Origin: Pseudomonas sp. CROZ-RG-20F-R04-15
Lineage (GTDB): Bacteria; Pseudomonadota; Gammaproteobacteria; Pseudomonadales; Pseudomonadaceae
Direction: 5' to 3'
Assembly: GCF_022662375.1 (NCBI RefSeq)
Contig: NZ_JAKNQL010000018.1
Span: 1-64,000, forward strand
Length of the DNA stretch: 64,000 nt
The notes beneath the pieces are model-generated. The model had not been told where the DNA came from, ran no database searches, and was given only the letters and a program-made list of their open reading frames with translations. A program made the translations under genes and the position numbers. The first letter of the stretch is position 1; each line of letters begins with the position of its first letter. Shown here in pieces: positions 35,157 to 43,623 of this stretch.

Positions 35157-35792
35157 TCAGGAATACTGAACCTCGATCTCATCCAGTTGATGATCAAAGC
35201 TTTTCAGCCGCGCGGTCCACGTGTAGACCAGCACTTCAAAGTCCCGATCGATCACCGCCCCTCCCGGCCCGTCAGCGCGCGGGTCGCAGAAATCCAGTTG
35301 ATAGCGCTCACGGGCCATGGCCGTGGCGACATCCGATAATTCACGAGCATTGTTGAGCCAGTGCCAGCCCTCGCCATCGATCTGCTTGTCGAGTTCCAGG
35401 CACTGTTTTTTCAGCGCTTCGAGGCTTTTTTCCAGCGGCGTGCCGGTGAGTTCGCCCATGACTTCGGCGAAGGTCCGCCCCGGCTGCCAGTAGCTGCCCC
35501 AGAAATACCTGTCGAATACAGTTTCGACCCGGCGCAGGGCGACTTTGGTGTCCCAGATCAGCACCAGGGTCTTGCCCTGTTCAAGCTGGCGTTTTTTGAC
35601 CCGCTGCACCTGCACCGATGCCCACGCCACGACGACGATGGCCATGACCGCGATCAACGCCGTTGCGCTGTCGAGAAAGACCATCGCCTTGTCGATCTGA
35701 TGGGCCAGCATGATGCCGTAGAAATAGGTGGCCGAAAGCAGCACCAGCGCTGCGAGGGCGCACCAGAAGCCGAGAGCGTAAGGGTTTTTCAT
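35157..35792 (-). CDS. Inner membrane protein of unknown function
   Basis: A 211-residue protein with two transmembrane segments near the N-terminus (about 5-27 and 42-63), then a basic linker (VQRVKKRQLEQGK) and a soluble domain of about 145 residues, probably cytoplasmic, with heptad-like helices (LEKSLEALKKQCLELDKQIDGEGWHWLNNARELSD) and a C-terminal helix ending DEIEVQYS. I do not recognise the family. It lies between the DUF945 gene and the efflux operon, with a 93-bp gap from the latter's last gene, so it may be independent. Confidence 0.65.
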   Translation of the reverse strand: MKNPYALGFWCALAALVLLSATYFYGIMLAHQIDKAMVFLDSATALIAVMAIVVVAWASVQVQRVKKRQLEQGKTLVLIWDTKVALRRVETVFDRYFWGSYWQPGRTFAEVMGELTGTPLEKSLEALKKQCLELDKQIDGEGWHWLNNARELSDVATAMARERYQLDFCDPRADGPGGAVIDRDFEVLVYTWTARLKSFDHQLDEIEVQYS

Positions 35793-35885
35793 TATTGGTT
35801 TCCCCTAGACCAGCGCTAGCAATGTGCGCTGGAAGGGTGCTTTGCACGGGGCGCCCTTCCAACACTTCAAAGCATAGCAACCGCC

Positions 35886-37328
35886 TCAGGGTTTGCTGGG
35901 GCTTGCAGCGTTCGTTCGTCCGCTTTCCCAACCGCCGCCCAAGGCGAGGAACAAATCGATCTGGCTCATCGCAACCTGGGTGTTGGCGGCGGCCAGTTGC
36001 GCAGTGACATCGGTGTAGGTGCGGGTCGCTTGCAGGTCGGCGAGAAACGATTCGCGGCCGGCCTGGAAGAAGCGGTGGGTCTGGTCCGCGGCCAGTTTCG
36101 CCGACTGCTCGGCATCGGCCAGCGCGTCGCGACGTTGCAGCAAGGCGCTGTACTGGGCCAGACCGGTTTGGGTTTCGCGAATAGCGTTGAGCACCACGCC
36201 GTCGAAATGCGCCAGCGCGCCCTGGGTCGTCGCTTCGGCTTCACGGATGCGCGCGCGGGCGCCGTTGGTCGGGACTTTCCAGCTCAGCGACGGGCCGAAG
36301 CCCCAACGGTTGGTCGACGGATCACCGAGGTCGTCGATGATGCCGACGGTGCCGATGGTCGCGCCGATGCTGATGTCCGGGTACAGCTCGCCGGTGGCGA
36401 CGCCGATCCCGGCGGTAGCGGCGGCCAGACGTCGTTCAGCCTGACGAATGTCCGGACGACGCTTGAGCAGCGCGGCGCCGTCACCGACCGGCACCAGTTG
36501 GGCGATTTTCGGCAATTCGGCGCAAGTCGCGGTGCCAGCAGGCAACTGATCGACCGGTTTTGCCAGCAGCATCGACAGACGGAACAACCCGGCCTGACGC
36601 GCCGCTTCATAACGCGGCATGTCGGCGCGCAGGGATTTGAATTGGGTTTGCGAGCGGGTGACCTGGGTTTCATCGCCGCGCCCGGCATCGCGCAGACGCT
36701 GGATCAGCGTGGTGCCTTGCGATTGCAGGTCGAGGGAATGCTGGGCGATTTCGCGTTCTTCATTGGCCGCGCAGACCTGGGTGTAGGCGCGAACCACGTC
36801 TGCCACCAAAGTAATGCGCGCGGTATCCGCTGCGGCTTGGGTTGCATCGGCGTTGGCCTTGGCGCCTTCGATACCGCGTTGCAACGTGCCCCACAGGTCG
36901 AACTGATACGAGGCGCTGATGCCAATATCGCCGACGTTGGCCACCGGCACTTTTTCTGGCAACAGGAATGCCTGACCGGATTCCTGTAAACGCTGGGCGC
37001 CCATTTTCACGCCACCGCTCCAACCGCCGGCAGCCTCCGCCTCATCGACCTGAGCGCGGGCGCGCTGCAAATTGGCGGCGGCGACGCGCAGGTCGGTGTT
37101 GGAGGCCATAGCCTGCTGCACCAGTTGATCGAGGCGTGGGTCTTTATACAGCCGCCACCAATCCGCCGGCACCGGCGCCGAGACCACCGGTTTGCCCGCC
37201 ACGGCCAGCTCGCCCTGAAAATCCTTGCGTTGAACCGCCGCATCCTCAGGCACGTGATAGTCCGGCCCGACCATCTGACACGCCGACAACATCACGCCCA
37301 ACCCGGCGATCATCAGGGCCCTGCTCAT
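35886..37328 (-). CDS. NodT-family outer membrane efflux lipoprotein
   Basis: A 480-residue TolC-like channel with a lipoprotein signal ending in MLSAC. The NodT/OprM family motifs are QMVGPDYHVPE at the mature N-terminus, WWRLYKDPRLDQLVQQAMASNTDLRVAAANLQRARAQVDEA, and the internal repeat LLKRRPDIRQAERRLAAATAGIGVATGELYPDISI. It is the last gene of a five-gene operon (MarR, FUSC permease, DUF1656, HlyD adaptor, this) in which each pair overlaps by 4 bp, so it forms the outer part of that pump. Confidence 0.9.
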   Translation of the reverse strand: MSRALMIAGLGVMLSACQMVGPDYHVPEDAAVQRKDFQGELAVAGKPVVSAPVPADWWRLYKDPRLDQLVQQAMASNTDLRVAAANLQRARAQVDEAEAAGGWSGGVKMGAQRLQESGQAFLLPEKVPVANVGDIGISASYQFDLWGTLQRGIEGAKANADATQAAADTARITLVADVVRAYTQVCAANEEREIAQHSLDLQSQGTTLIQRLRDAGRGDETQVTRSQTQFKSLRADMPRYEAARQAGLFRLSMLLAKPVDQLPAGTATCAELPKIAQLVPVGDGAALLKRRPDIRQAERRLAAATAGIGVATGELYPDISIGATIGTVGIIDDLGDPSTNRWGFGPSLSWKVPTNGARARIREAEATTQGALAHFDGVVLNAIRETQTGLAQYSALLQRRDALADAEQSAKLAADQTHRFFQAGRESFLADLQATRTYTDVTAQLAAANTQVAMSQIDLFLALGGGWESGRTNAASPSKP

Positions 37329-38227
37329 TGCGCGGGCTCCTGCTTTCTATCATCGATTTTTGCGTCATCGATGATTGAAACCGTCGCGGTACGCCCGGCG
37401 ATCATGCGGAAATCTTCCGGCACATCATCAAAGGCAATCCGCACCGGAATCCGCTGCGCCAGCCGCACCCAGCTGAACGCCGGGTTGACGTTCGGCAGCA
37501 AGTTGCTGCCACTGGTACGGTCGCGGTCTTCGATGCCGGCGACGATGCTTTCGACATGCCCGCGCAGCTTGGCGCGGTCACCGATCACGCGGATATCCAC
37601 CGACTGACCGACATGAATGCCGTCGAGTTTGGTCTCTTCGAAATAACCGTCGATGTGGAACGAGTTGCTGTCGACCACCGACAACACCGGACGCCCGGCA
37701 GTAACGAACTCCTGCGGACGCGGTGCGCGGTCGTTGACGTAGCCATCCACCGGGCTGCGGATCACCGAGCGGTCGAGGTTGAGCTGAGCGCTGTCGACGG
37801 TAACCATGGCTTCGGCCAGCGCCGATTGCGCACGGGCGACCTTCGATTGGCTTTCTTCCAGCTGTTCGGCCGGCACCAGGTTGCCGAGGCCACGGTTACG
37901 CTTGGCTTCGCGCTGGGCCTGGGCCAAGGTTTCTTCGCGATCAGCGACAGCCGCTTTGGCCTGACGCAGGGCCAGTTTGAAACGGTCCTGGTCGATGCTG
38001 AACAGCACCTGGCCACGCTTGATCAACTGGTTGTCTTTGACTTCAACCTGCTGGATCAACCCGGACACGTCCGGGGCGATCTGGATGATGTCGGCGCGAA
38101 TGTGGCCGTCACGGGTCCACGGCGCAAACATGTAATACATCACCATGCGCCAGACGAGGACAACGGCAAAAGTCACGATCAGCAGGGTCAGTACCACGCG
38201 ACCGATGGTCAAAAACGGTTTTTTCAT
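37325..38227 (-). CDS. HlyD-type efflux adaptor, AaeA-like
   Basis: A 300-residue membrane-fusion protein with an N-terminal transmembrane segment (about 8-30) and the lipoyl/barrel-sandwich halves IAPDVSGLIQQVEVKDNQLIKRGQVLFSID (about 50-80) and LDRSVIRSPVDGYVNDRA (about 150-170), joined by a helical hairpin. It resembles AaeA/EmrA adaptors of aromatic acid efflux. It should link the FUSC permease to the NodT channel. Starts and stops overlap its neighbours by 4 bp. Confidence 0.9.
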   Translation of the reverse strand: MKKPFLTIGRVVLTLLIVTFAVVLVWRMVMYYMFAPWTRDGHIRADIIQIAPDVSGLIQQVEVKDNQLIKRGQVLFSIDQDRFKLALRQAKAAVADREETLAQAQREAKRNRGLGNLVPAEQLEESQSKVARAQSALAEAMVTVDSAQLNLDRSVIRSPVDGYVNDRAPRPQEFVTAGRPVLSVVDSNSFHIDGYFEETKLDGIHVGQSVDIRVIGDRAKLRGHVESIVAGIEDRDRTSGSNLLPNVNPAFSWVRLAQRIPVRIAFDDVPEDFRMIAGRTATVSIIDDAKIDDRKQEPAQ

Positions 38228-38433
38228 GTCATCAGGTATCGACTGAGTGAGTCCACGCCGTACAGAAGTACCGCGTAGAGCGCCACGTTGAACAATGCCC
38301 GGTGCCAGACCAGACGGTAAAAGTGCACGCGCGTAAGCACGGCATGCACCAGCAAAAACAGCACATAAGTGATGCCCATCAACACCAGCAGGGTCGGCAG
38401 GAAAATGCCGCTGATGTCCAGATCACCGATCAT
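38224..38433 (-). CDS. DUF1656 small membrane protein, AaeX-like
   Basis: A 69-residue protein with two hydrophobic segments (about 10-30 and 45-63) and the family start GDLDISGIFLPTLLVLMGITYVL. DUF1656 proteins are regularly encoded between FUSC permeases and HlyD adaptors; the E. coli relative is AaeX. Its role in the pump is not established. Confidence 0.85.
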   Translation of the reverse strand: MIGDLDISGIFLPTLLVLMGITYVLFLLVHAVLTRVHFYRLVWHRALFNVALYAVLLYGVDSLSRYLMT

Positions 38434-40493
38434 AGGGGCGCTCCATCGGGCAGCGGTTCTTCGGGCTCGGCGCTGGAGACGAATTCGACGCCGGGCAGCA
38501 ACGCCAGACGTAAACCGCTCAAGGCGTGCAACAGGTTTAGCCGGGTTTCATCGTCGCCGTGGCCACTGAGCGCACGGCGGGTGCGATCCAGGGTCATCAG
38601 CAACGGAGCCGGGGCCGGTAAGCGTTCGCCAGCCTTGAGGCAGGCGCGGAAATACTCGCCGACTTCACTGACCACTTGCTGCAACAACGCATTCGGTGCA
38701 CCGGTCACCCGTGGGGTGTAGGCGAGCAGGTCGAGCAGGTTGAGGCCTACGCGCACTTCGCGCATGGCAATGCCGGTGTCCTGGCCGGTAAGGGCCAGAC
38801 GCGGCAAGTGCTGCATCAACCGATCGAGCAACTGCACGCCCAATTGCCGGTGCTCGGCGAGGTTGGCTGGCTCGGTCATGTGGACGATGTCTTTCCAACT
38901 GAAGCGGGTCAGGCGCTTGGCCGCCAGTTCAGCACCGAACGGACGCGCCACCAGCGTCCAGATAAACGCGAACAACAGGCCGATCGGCCCCGCCAGGTTG
39001 GAATTCACGAAGGCGAAAAAGTCCGCGTCGTAAGCGCCCTGAATGCTGATGAACGACGAGGTGTTGACCAGCGTCAGCAGCATGCCGAGGTAGAAACGCG
39101 GTTGCACGGTCAGGGTGCCGACGCAAATGAACGGGATGGAAAACGCCAGCACCAGCATCGGAAAGTCATGCAGGTTGGGCAGAATCAAAAACAGATAAAG
39201 GCTGGCGAACAGCACCGACATGCCGGTCCAGAAAAAGAATCGGTAAATCTGCGGCGCCGGGTCGTCCATCGAGGCAAAGAAGCTACACGCCACCGCCGCC
39301 AGAATCACCGCACTGCCGCCGTCCGGCCAGCCGAGCAGAATCCACAACACCGAAGCAGTGATGATCGCCAGAATCGTCGAGGCCACCGAATAGAGCATCA
39401 AGCCACGGTCGATAAACGGTGTCAGCCGACCCAAACGCCAATGGCGATAGACCGCGCGCCAGCTGTCCTGGCGCTCGCAGAGAATCGCGTCCTGCAAACT
39501 GCGGCAGTCCTGCCACAAATCGATGAATTCACCGAGGCGATAAATCGAATTGGAGAACAGCAGTTGCCTGCGATCCTCAAGCGCCTCGACGCTCGGCTGC
39601 AGGGCTTCGAGCTGATCTTTCAGCGCTTGCCAGCGGTCGAGATCGGCGTCCTGATGAGCGAGCCATTCGCGAGTCGCGACGAGCAGTGGTTCGAATTTTT
39701 CCACCAGCTCTGGCGTACGCCGTTCGAGGGCGTAGAGCGAGTCTTCCAGCGCATCGATCACCGGCAATAGATGAATCATCCGCCCGCGTAACTCTTTGGT
39801 GTTGCGCACGGTTTGCGGTCGCGCGCCTTCGTGGGGCAACTGGCCGATCATCAGCTCAAGGCTGTTGAAGTTGGCGACCATGGCCATGCGCAGCGCGGTG
39901 ACTTCTTCGGGCTGCACATCGCGGCTGAGGAATTTCAGGCTGTAGGTCGTCGCGTCGGCGAACCACTTGCTCACGGCATCGTTGAACACCGGCGCCAGAC
40001 GACGCGGCCAGAACATCGCACCGACCACCGCCGCGACGGCGATGCCGAGGAAAATCTCTTCCGTACGCGCTTCCGCCACGTCCCACACCGCCAGCGGGTT
40101 ATCCACCACCGGCAAGGCAATCAGCGGCAAGGTGTAACCGGCAAGCATCAGCGCGTAGCTGTTGGCCGTGCGCAGATGCAGGGACATGAACAACAGAATC
40201 CCCGTCCACAGCGCAATGACCACCACCAACACGTACGGGCTCTGGACGAACATCGGCACGAAAAAAACCGCCGCTGCCGCACCGAGAAAAGTACCGATGG
40301 CACGGTACAACGCCTTGGAACTGGTCGGCCCGAGAAACGGGCTGGAAACGATGTAAACCGTGGCCATCGCCCAATACGGACGCGGCATTTGCATGAGCAA
40401 GGCGATATACAGCGCGATCATCGACGCTGCAAAAGTCCGGATCCCGTAGAACCAGTCGCGGGCCGGCGGAATGCCGGAGAAAAAACCGTTCAA
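38430..40493 (-). CDS. FUSC-family permease, AaeB-like
   Basis: A 687-residue inner membrane protein with two clusters of hydrophobic segments (about 15-165 and 365-510) and a large cytoplasmic region between and after them, the AaeB/FUSC layout. It begins with FYGIRTFAASMIALYIALLMQMPRPYWAMATVYIVS, the typical first motif. AaeB-type proteins export aromatic carboxylic acids; the substrate here is not shown. The adaptor, channel and a MarR regulator are in the same operon, which suggests induction by a phenolic or similar compound. Confidence 0.9.
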   Translation of the reverse strand: MNGFFSGIPPARDWFYGIRTFAASMIALYIALLMQMPRPYWAMATVYIVSSPFLGPTSSKALYRAIGTFLGAAAAVFFVPMFVQSPYVLVVVIALWTGILLFMSLHLRTANSYALMLAGYTLPLIALPVVDNPLAVWDVAEARTEEIFLGIAVAAVVGAMFWPRRLAPVFNDAVSKWFADATTYSLKFLSRDVQPEEVTALRMAMVANFNSLELMIGQLPHEGARPQTVRNTKELRGRMIHLLPVIDALEDSLYALERRTPELVEKFEPLLVATREWLAHQDADLDRWQALKDQLEALQPSVEALEDRRQLLFSNSIYRLGEFIDLWQDCRSLQDAILCERQDSWRAVYRHWRLGRLTPFIDRGLMLYSVASTILAIITASVLWILLGWPDGGSAVILAAVACSFFASMDDPAPQIYRFFFWTGMSVLFASLYLFLILPNLHDFPMLVLAFSIPFICVGTLTVQPRFYLGMLLTLVNTSSFISIQGAYDADFFAFVNSNLAGPIGLLFAFIWTLVARPFGAELAAKRLTRFSWKDIVHMTEPANLAEHRQLGVQLLDRLMQHLPRLALTGQDTGIAMREVRVGLNLLDLLAYTPRVTGAPNALLQQVVSEVGEYFRACLKAGERLPAPAPLLMTLDRTRRALSGHGDDETRLNLLHALSGLRLALLPGVEFVSSAEPEEPLPDGAPL

Positions 40494-40957
40494 GAATTGA
40501 CCACCACAGGCGGATTGGCCGCCTCAAAAGCTCTGAGTACCCGAAGCGTAGCTTCCAGATCGCTTTGATCGATGCCTTCGAGCACCTCATGACGCAAGCG
40601 CACCAGTTCGATCTCGACCGCCTGCACCAGTTCACGGCCGGTGTCGGTCAGACTCAGGCACTTGGCGCGGCGATCCTGGGCATCTTCGGTACGACAGACG
40701 TAACCGGAATGGCACAGCTGATCGAGCAGACGTACCAGCGACGGACTCTCCATCCCGGCCGCCTGCGCCACTTGCACCTGGCGCACGCCCTCGCCCAAAC
40801 GGCCGATCATCAACAACGGCACGGCGCAGGCTTCGGAGATTCCATAGTTGACCAGCGTGGTCTGGCAGATCTTCCGCCAATGCCTGGCGGCCACCACCAT
40901 GGCACTGCTGATGTTCATCTGGAGAGCGTCGAGTTCGTTCGGCACGGAGAAATGCAC
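40490..40957 (-). CDS. MarR-family regulator of the efflux operon
   Basis: A 155-residue MarR protein with the winged helix motif GEGVRQVQVAQAAGMESPSLVRLLDQLCHSGYVCRTEDAQDRRAKCLSLTDTGRELVQ, including the DxR wing. It is the first gene of the pump operon and overlaps the permease gene by 4 bp. This fits the usual pattern of a repressor released by pump substrates. A dyad just upstream of its start (40961-40976) is the probable operator. Confidence 0.9.
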   Translation of the reverse strand: MHFSVPNELDALQMNISSAMVVAARHWRKICQTTLVNYGISEACAVPLLMIGRLGEGVRQVQVAQAAGMESPSLVRLLDQLCHSGYVCRTEDAQDRRAKCLSLTDTGRELVQAVEIELVRLRHEVLEGIDQSDLEATLRVLRAFEAANPPVVVNS

Positions 40958-40960
40958 ACT

Positions 40961-40976
40961 GTTAGTTTGCTAACTA
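40961..40976. promoter_or_regulatory. MarR operator candidate
   Basis: GTTAGTTTGCTAACTA contains two nested dyads, GTTAG-N4-CTAAC and TAGTT-N4-AACTA, only 4 bp upstream of the marR start codon. MarR regulators bind palindromes of this size over their own promoters. That this protein binds it is inference. Confidence 0.65.
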
Positions 40977-41035
40977 TCAATATCGCACTGGAGGGGAATT
41001 TCAGTCAAGTTTTGAAACAAATTACCTTTTCAGGG

Positions 41036-42526
41036 TTAGCCTACCGAATCGAAGTCACCCGCTATCTGCTCAATGAAATCGAAAACCTCCTCCGGCACGC
41101 TGAACTGAAACTGCTTACGTCGATGCTTTGAAACTTTGTTACCGTTGTCCAGACACATCATTACCAGTTTCGAGAGGTCGCTCCCCCGTACGTCAAAACG
41201 TCCATTCACCTCTTTGATGACGTAGTCGTATTTTTCGAGAAACTCGGTCTCCTCGCGCAGCTCCACTTCCAATGCTCGCAAGGCCATTTGCAAAGTAAAT
41301 TCTGCACATTGAGTCCCGTCCCAGAATCGATAGATTGAGTCGTGCCCAATAAAATCGAAAGCCATCTGATCAGCGTCCAGCCAAGTGACATTCCAGAACT
41401 CTCTTGCTGGTTTCGAGAACTCCTTTAATGCTTCGAGATAGCCAGACTCTTCGTGTTTCATCGCTACGGAAACCGGTAACAACAAACCATTTTTTAGAGC
41501 GCCAGAGTGGCAAAGCGTCTGGTGAATCAGGAAACGTGAAAGTCGACCATTGCCATCCATGAACGGGTGAAGAAAGACAAACCCGAAAGCCACAACCGCT
41601 GCAGCTATCAACGGATCAACCTGCTTGGCTGAGTGATTGGCAAAACTCATCAACTCGTCCATCAACTCCCTGCACAATTGCGGTGGAGGCGGGACATAGC
41701 TGACGCCAGCTGCGCCTCTCAAGCCGTTGTGTAAATGGTTCTGTTCATGACGGAAAAGCACAGCTTTATCGAAAGGATTGGAAACCGTACTGTTCTGCAA
41801 CTCGACCAAATAGTCTTCGCTCAACTCTGTTCGCTCATGAGCTTGGCGGAGAAGCCGAACAAAACGGCGCGACTTTTCTTCATTGGGCTCTTCTTTCTCA
41901 ATGGCGAAAGAATCGCGGGTCTCATGCAGATAGGCCCAATTGATTGCCCGATCCATCATTTCCGGCGGCAACGTCGCCATAAAAGCCTGGGCTCGACCAA
42001 GGATGTCCAGATCAAGCAGCGCCTGCAGCTCCGTCGTACGCTCGACTGTGGCGCAGTAACGCATTGACCCCAACCCGTTAAAATCTACCCGCCAACGACT
42101 ATTTCGAATTGCAGGCCCGGTGACATAACGCTTGGGATCAAACAAAGCGACAACGTTGCCCCGAACCGGTACTGAATATTCCAGCTGTTTGCCCGTGAAA
42201 CTTTCCCAAAGAAAACAGGCCTTGCGGATAAATACCCCGTTAGGTGATCGGCTCAACTCACCTAGCAACTCGTCCGCTTCAACGGTTTCAAGCGCCTGAG
42301 CAAGAATGCACAGGTTTATTCCCTCATGCTTCAGAGCAAACAAAATGTGCTCAAGTGTCGAACCCTGTTCCGGCGCGACGCCGTTTGGAACCGCTAGACA
42401 CTCACCGATCAAGGTAATCCGGGTAACCGGTTTGATCATCGCAATACGCTTGGGGGCAAATGCATTAAGCTTCAGCGCATCACGCAGGTGGGCATAACCA
42501 ACAGTTGGCATCGTCATCGTCCACAT
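41036..42526 (-). CDS. Fic-domain protein (putative AMP-transferase) with its own inhibitory motif
   Basis: A 496-residue protein. The Fic core carries the complete catalytic motif HPFMDGNGRLSRFL near 318-331. The segment DSFAIEKEEP near 208 fits the class II inhibitory motif (S/T)xxxE(G/N) except that the last position is Lys, so activity is probably self-limited. The C-terminal 100 residues (YDVIKE-like strand, then VRGSDLSKLVMMCLDNGNKVSKHRRKQFQFSVPE) look like a winged helix. Fic enzymes usually transfer AMP to Thr, Ser or Tyr of target proteins. Start choice is uncertain (42526, 42517 or 42511; none has a strong ribosome site). Base composition is lower in GC than its neighbours. Confidence 0.8.
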   Translation of the reverse strand: MWTMTMPTVGYAHLRDALKLNAFAPKRIAMIKPVTRITLIGECLAVPNGVAPEQGSTLEHILFALKHEGINLCILAQALETVEADELLGELSRSPNGVFIRKACFLWESFTGKQLEYSVPVRGNVVALFDPKRYVTGPAIRNSRWRVDFNGLGSMRYCATVERTTELQALLDLDILGRAQAFMATLPPEMMDRAINWAYLHETRDSFAIEKEEPNEEKSRRFVRLLRQAHERTELSEDYLVELQNSTVSNPFDKAVLFRHEQNHLHNGLRGAAGVSYVPPPPQLCRELMDELMSFANHSAKQVDPLIAAAVVAFGFVFLHPFMDGNGRLSRFLIHQTLCHSGALKNGLLLPVSVAMKHEESGYLEALKEFSKPAREFWNVTWLDADQMAFDFIGHDSIYRFWDGTQCAEFTLQMALRALEVELREETEFLEKYDYVIKEVNGRFDVRGSDLSKLVMMCLDNGNKVSKHRRKQFQFSVPEEVFDFIEQIAGDFDSVG

Positions 42527-42556
42527 AAAAAATTCACTGCGACGATTAAAGCCCAG

Positions 42557-42617
42557 TTTTTTTTACATCGCGCATGTTTTTTTTACATTTCAGCCTTTTC
42601 CTACAATTTTTTTTACA
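42557..42617. promoter_or_regulatory. Three phased A8 tracts upstream of the fic gene
   Basis: TTTTTTTTACA occurs three times, at 42557, 42577 and 42607, giving TGTAAAAAAAA on the fic coding strand with spacings of 20 and 30 bp. The tracts are therefore on one face of the helix, which should bend the DNA, and the repeated TGT end suggests a protein-binding direct repeat. The element ends 31 bp upstream of the first fic start. Confidence 0.6.
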
Positions 42618-42858
42618 CACTCCTGCCCTTACGCAACAACACATCCAACTGATCCACCACCTCCGCCCAGTCGGCGTCATCCAGAATCTCGTCCCGTAAA
42701 AACTGCGACTGACTCTTCGACCAGAAAAACGCGTCAGCCAAATGCAGCTCGGGTTTGAGCGGGGAATGGGTGGCGATGAATTTGTCGATGTCGACCGGGT
42801 CGTCGGAAAGGCCGAGTTGTTTGAACAGGGATGGGAGGCTGTGGGTTGGACTTTCCAT
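42613..42858 (-). CDS. DUF2789 family protein
   Basis: An 81-residue cytoplasmic protein of the DUF2789 family, recognised by HSLPSLFKQLGLSDDPVDIDKFIATH and LADAFFWSKSQSQFLRDEILDDADWAEVVDQLDVLLR. No function is established. It is upstream of the fic gene on the same strand with 86 bp between, and the last A8 tract lies directly past its stop. Co-transcription with fic is possible. Confidence 0.85.
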   Translation of the reverse strand: MESPTHSLPSLFKQLGLSDDPVDIDKFIATHSPLKPELHLADAFFWSKSQSQFLRDEILDDADWAEVVDQLDVLLRKGRSV

Positions 42859-42896
42859 TGATCAACTCCTTCAAAAATGGGCTGTGTGGAAAATTA

Positions 42897-42962
42897 TTCG
42901 CGAGCAGGCTCGCTCCCACAGGGAAATGCGATCAACCTGTGGGAGCGAGCCTGCTCGCGAAG
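42897..42962. repeat. REP pair (REPIN) 6
   Basis: Inverted REP cores about 20 bp apart lie between the DUF2789 gene and the YbaK-like gene. Structure and orientation match REPIN 5. Confidence 0.9.
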
Positions 42963-42986
42963 GTGTCAGTGCCGGCGCCACAAAAC

Positions 42987-43430
42987 CTAATCGCTCAACT
43001 CCCGCACCTCGGCATGCGGCACCATTTTCAGAAACACCGGCATGCTCATATGCAGCAGATAATTGTGGTTGCCCGCCTCCAGATAAATATCCTTCTGCCG
43101 CGTCAGCAACGGGTCGATGACCATGTCCAGGCCATAGGAGTCGCCCAGCGGCGGCACCGCGCCGCGTTCGCAGTCGTCAAAGATGTGCGCCAGATTGCTT
43201 TCGCGGGTCAGTTGCCATTCGCCGCTGAGGCGCACCTTGCTCAGGTCAAGGTGACGGCTGGCCGGCAGCACGGCCATCAGATAGTGCCCGTGGTGGTCGT
43301 CGAGGATGATCGATTTGGCCACCCGCTCGGCGGGCACCCCGGCGACCCGTGCGGTTTCCAGGCTGCTGGACGAGTGTCGGTGGGCGACGATGTCGTATTC
43401 GCAGTGCGCCCGGTTCAGGCTGCTCTGCAC
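42987..43430 (-). CDS. YbaK/ProX-type aminoacyl-tRNA deacylase, N-terminus probably frameshifted
   Basis: A 147-residue protein of the YbaK/prolyl-tRNA deacylase superfamily: SSSSLETARVAGVPAERVAKSIILDD with the substrate Lys, then LMAVLPASRHLDLSKVR and GAVPPLGDSYGLDMVID. Such enzymes remove wrongly attached amino acids from tRNA. The open frame starts at a GTG (43430) with no ribosome site. An ATG at 43449, with GAGGTG upstream, reads MRMAKK and enters an A7 run that puts it out of frame; with six As it would read MRMAKKVQSSLNR into this protein. So one extra A seems to disrupt the natural start, by mutation, phase variation or sequencing error. Confidence 0.8.
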   Translation of the reverse strand: MQSSLNRAHCEYDIVAHRHSSSSLETARVAGVPAERVAKSIILDDHHGHYLMAVLPASRHLDLSKVRLSGEWQLTRESNLAHIFDDCERGAVPPLGDSYGLDMVIDPLLTRQKDIYLEAGNHNYLLHMSMPVFLKMVPHAEVRELSD

Positions 43431-43623
43431 CTTTTTTTGCCATGCGCATGATGCACCTCGGTGTTTCGCTGAACGGTGGTTGCCGTGCGTTTGAGTCTAG
43501 TTCGGCAGGCCGTCGATGCAGGGAAATCCGCTCACTGGACACATCCTCACACTGATCAAAATTCAACCAGCGAAACCCTCAACTAGACTGTAAGAACCAG
43601 ACATGACGCTCGCGGAGGGTCAC

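Noticed and set aside
34981..35169. Small plus-strand gene at 35.0 kb
   Set aside because: Most of it is translated REP sequence, and there is no ribosome site.
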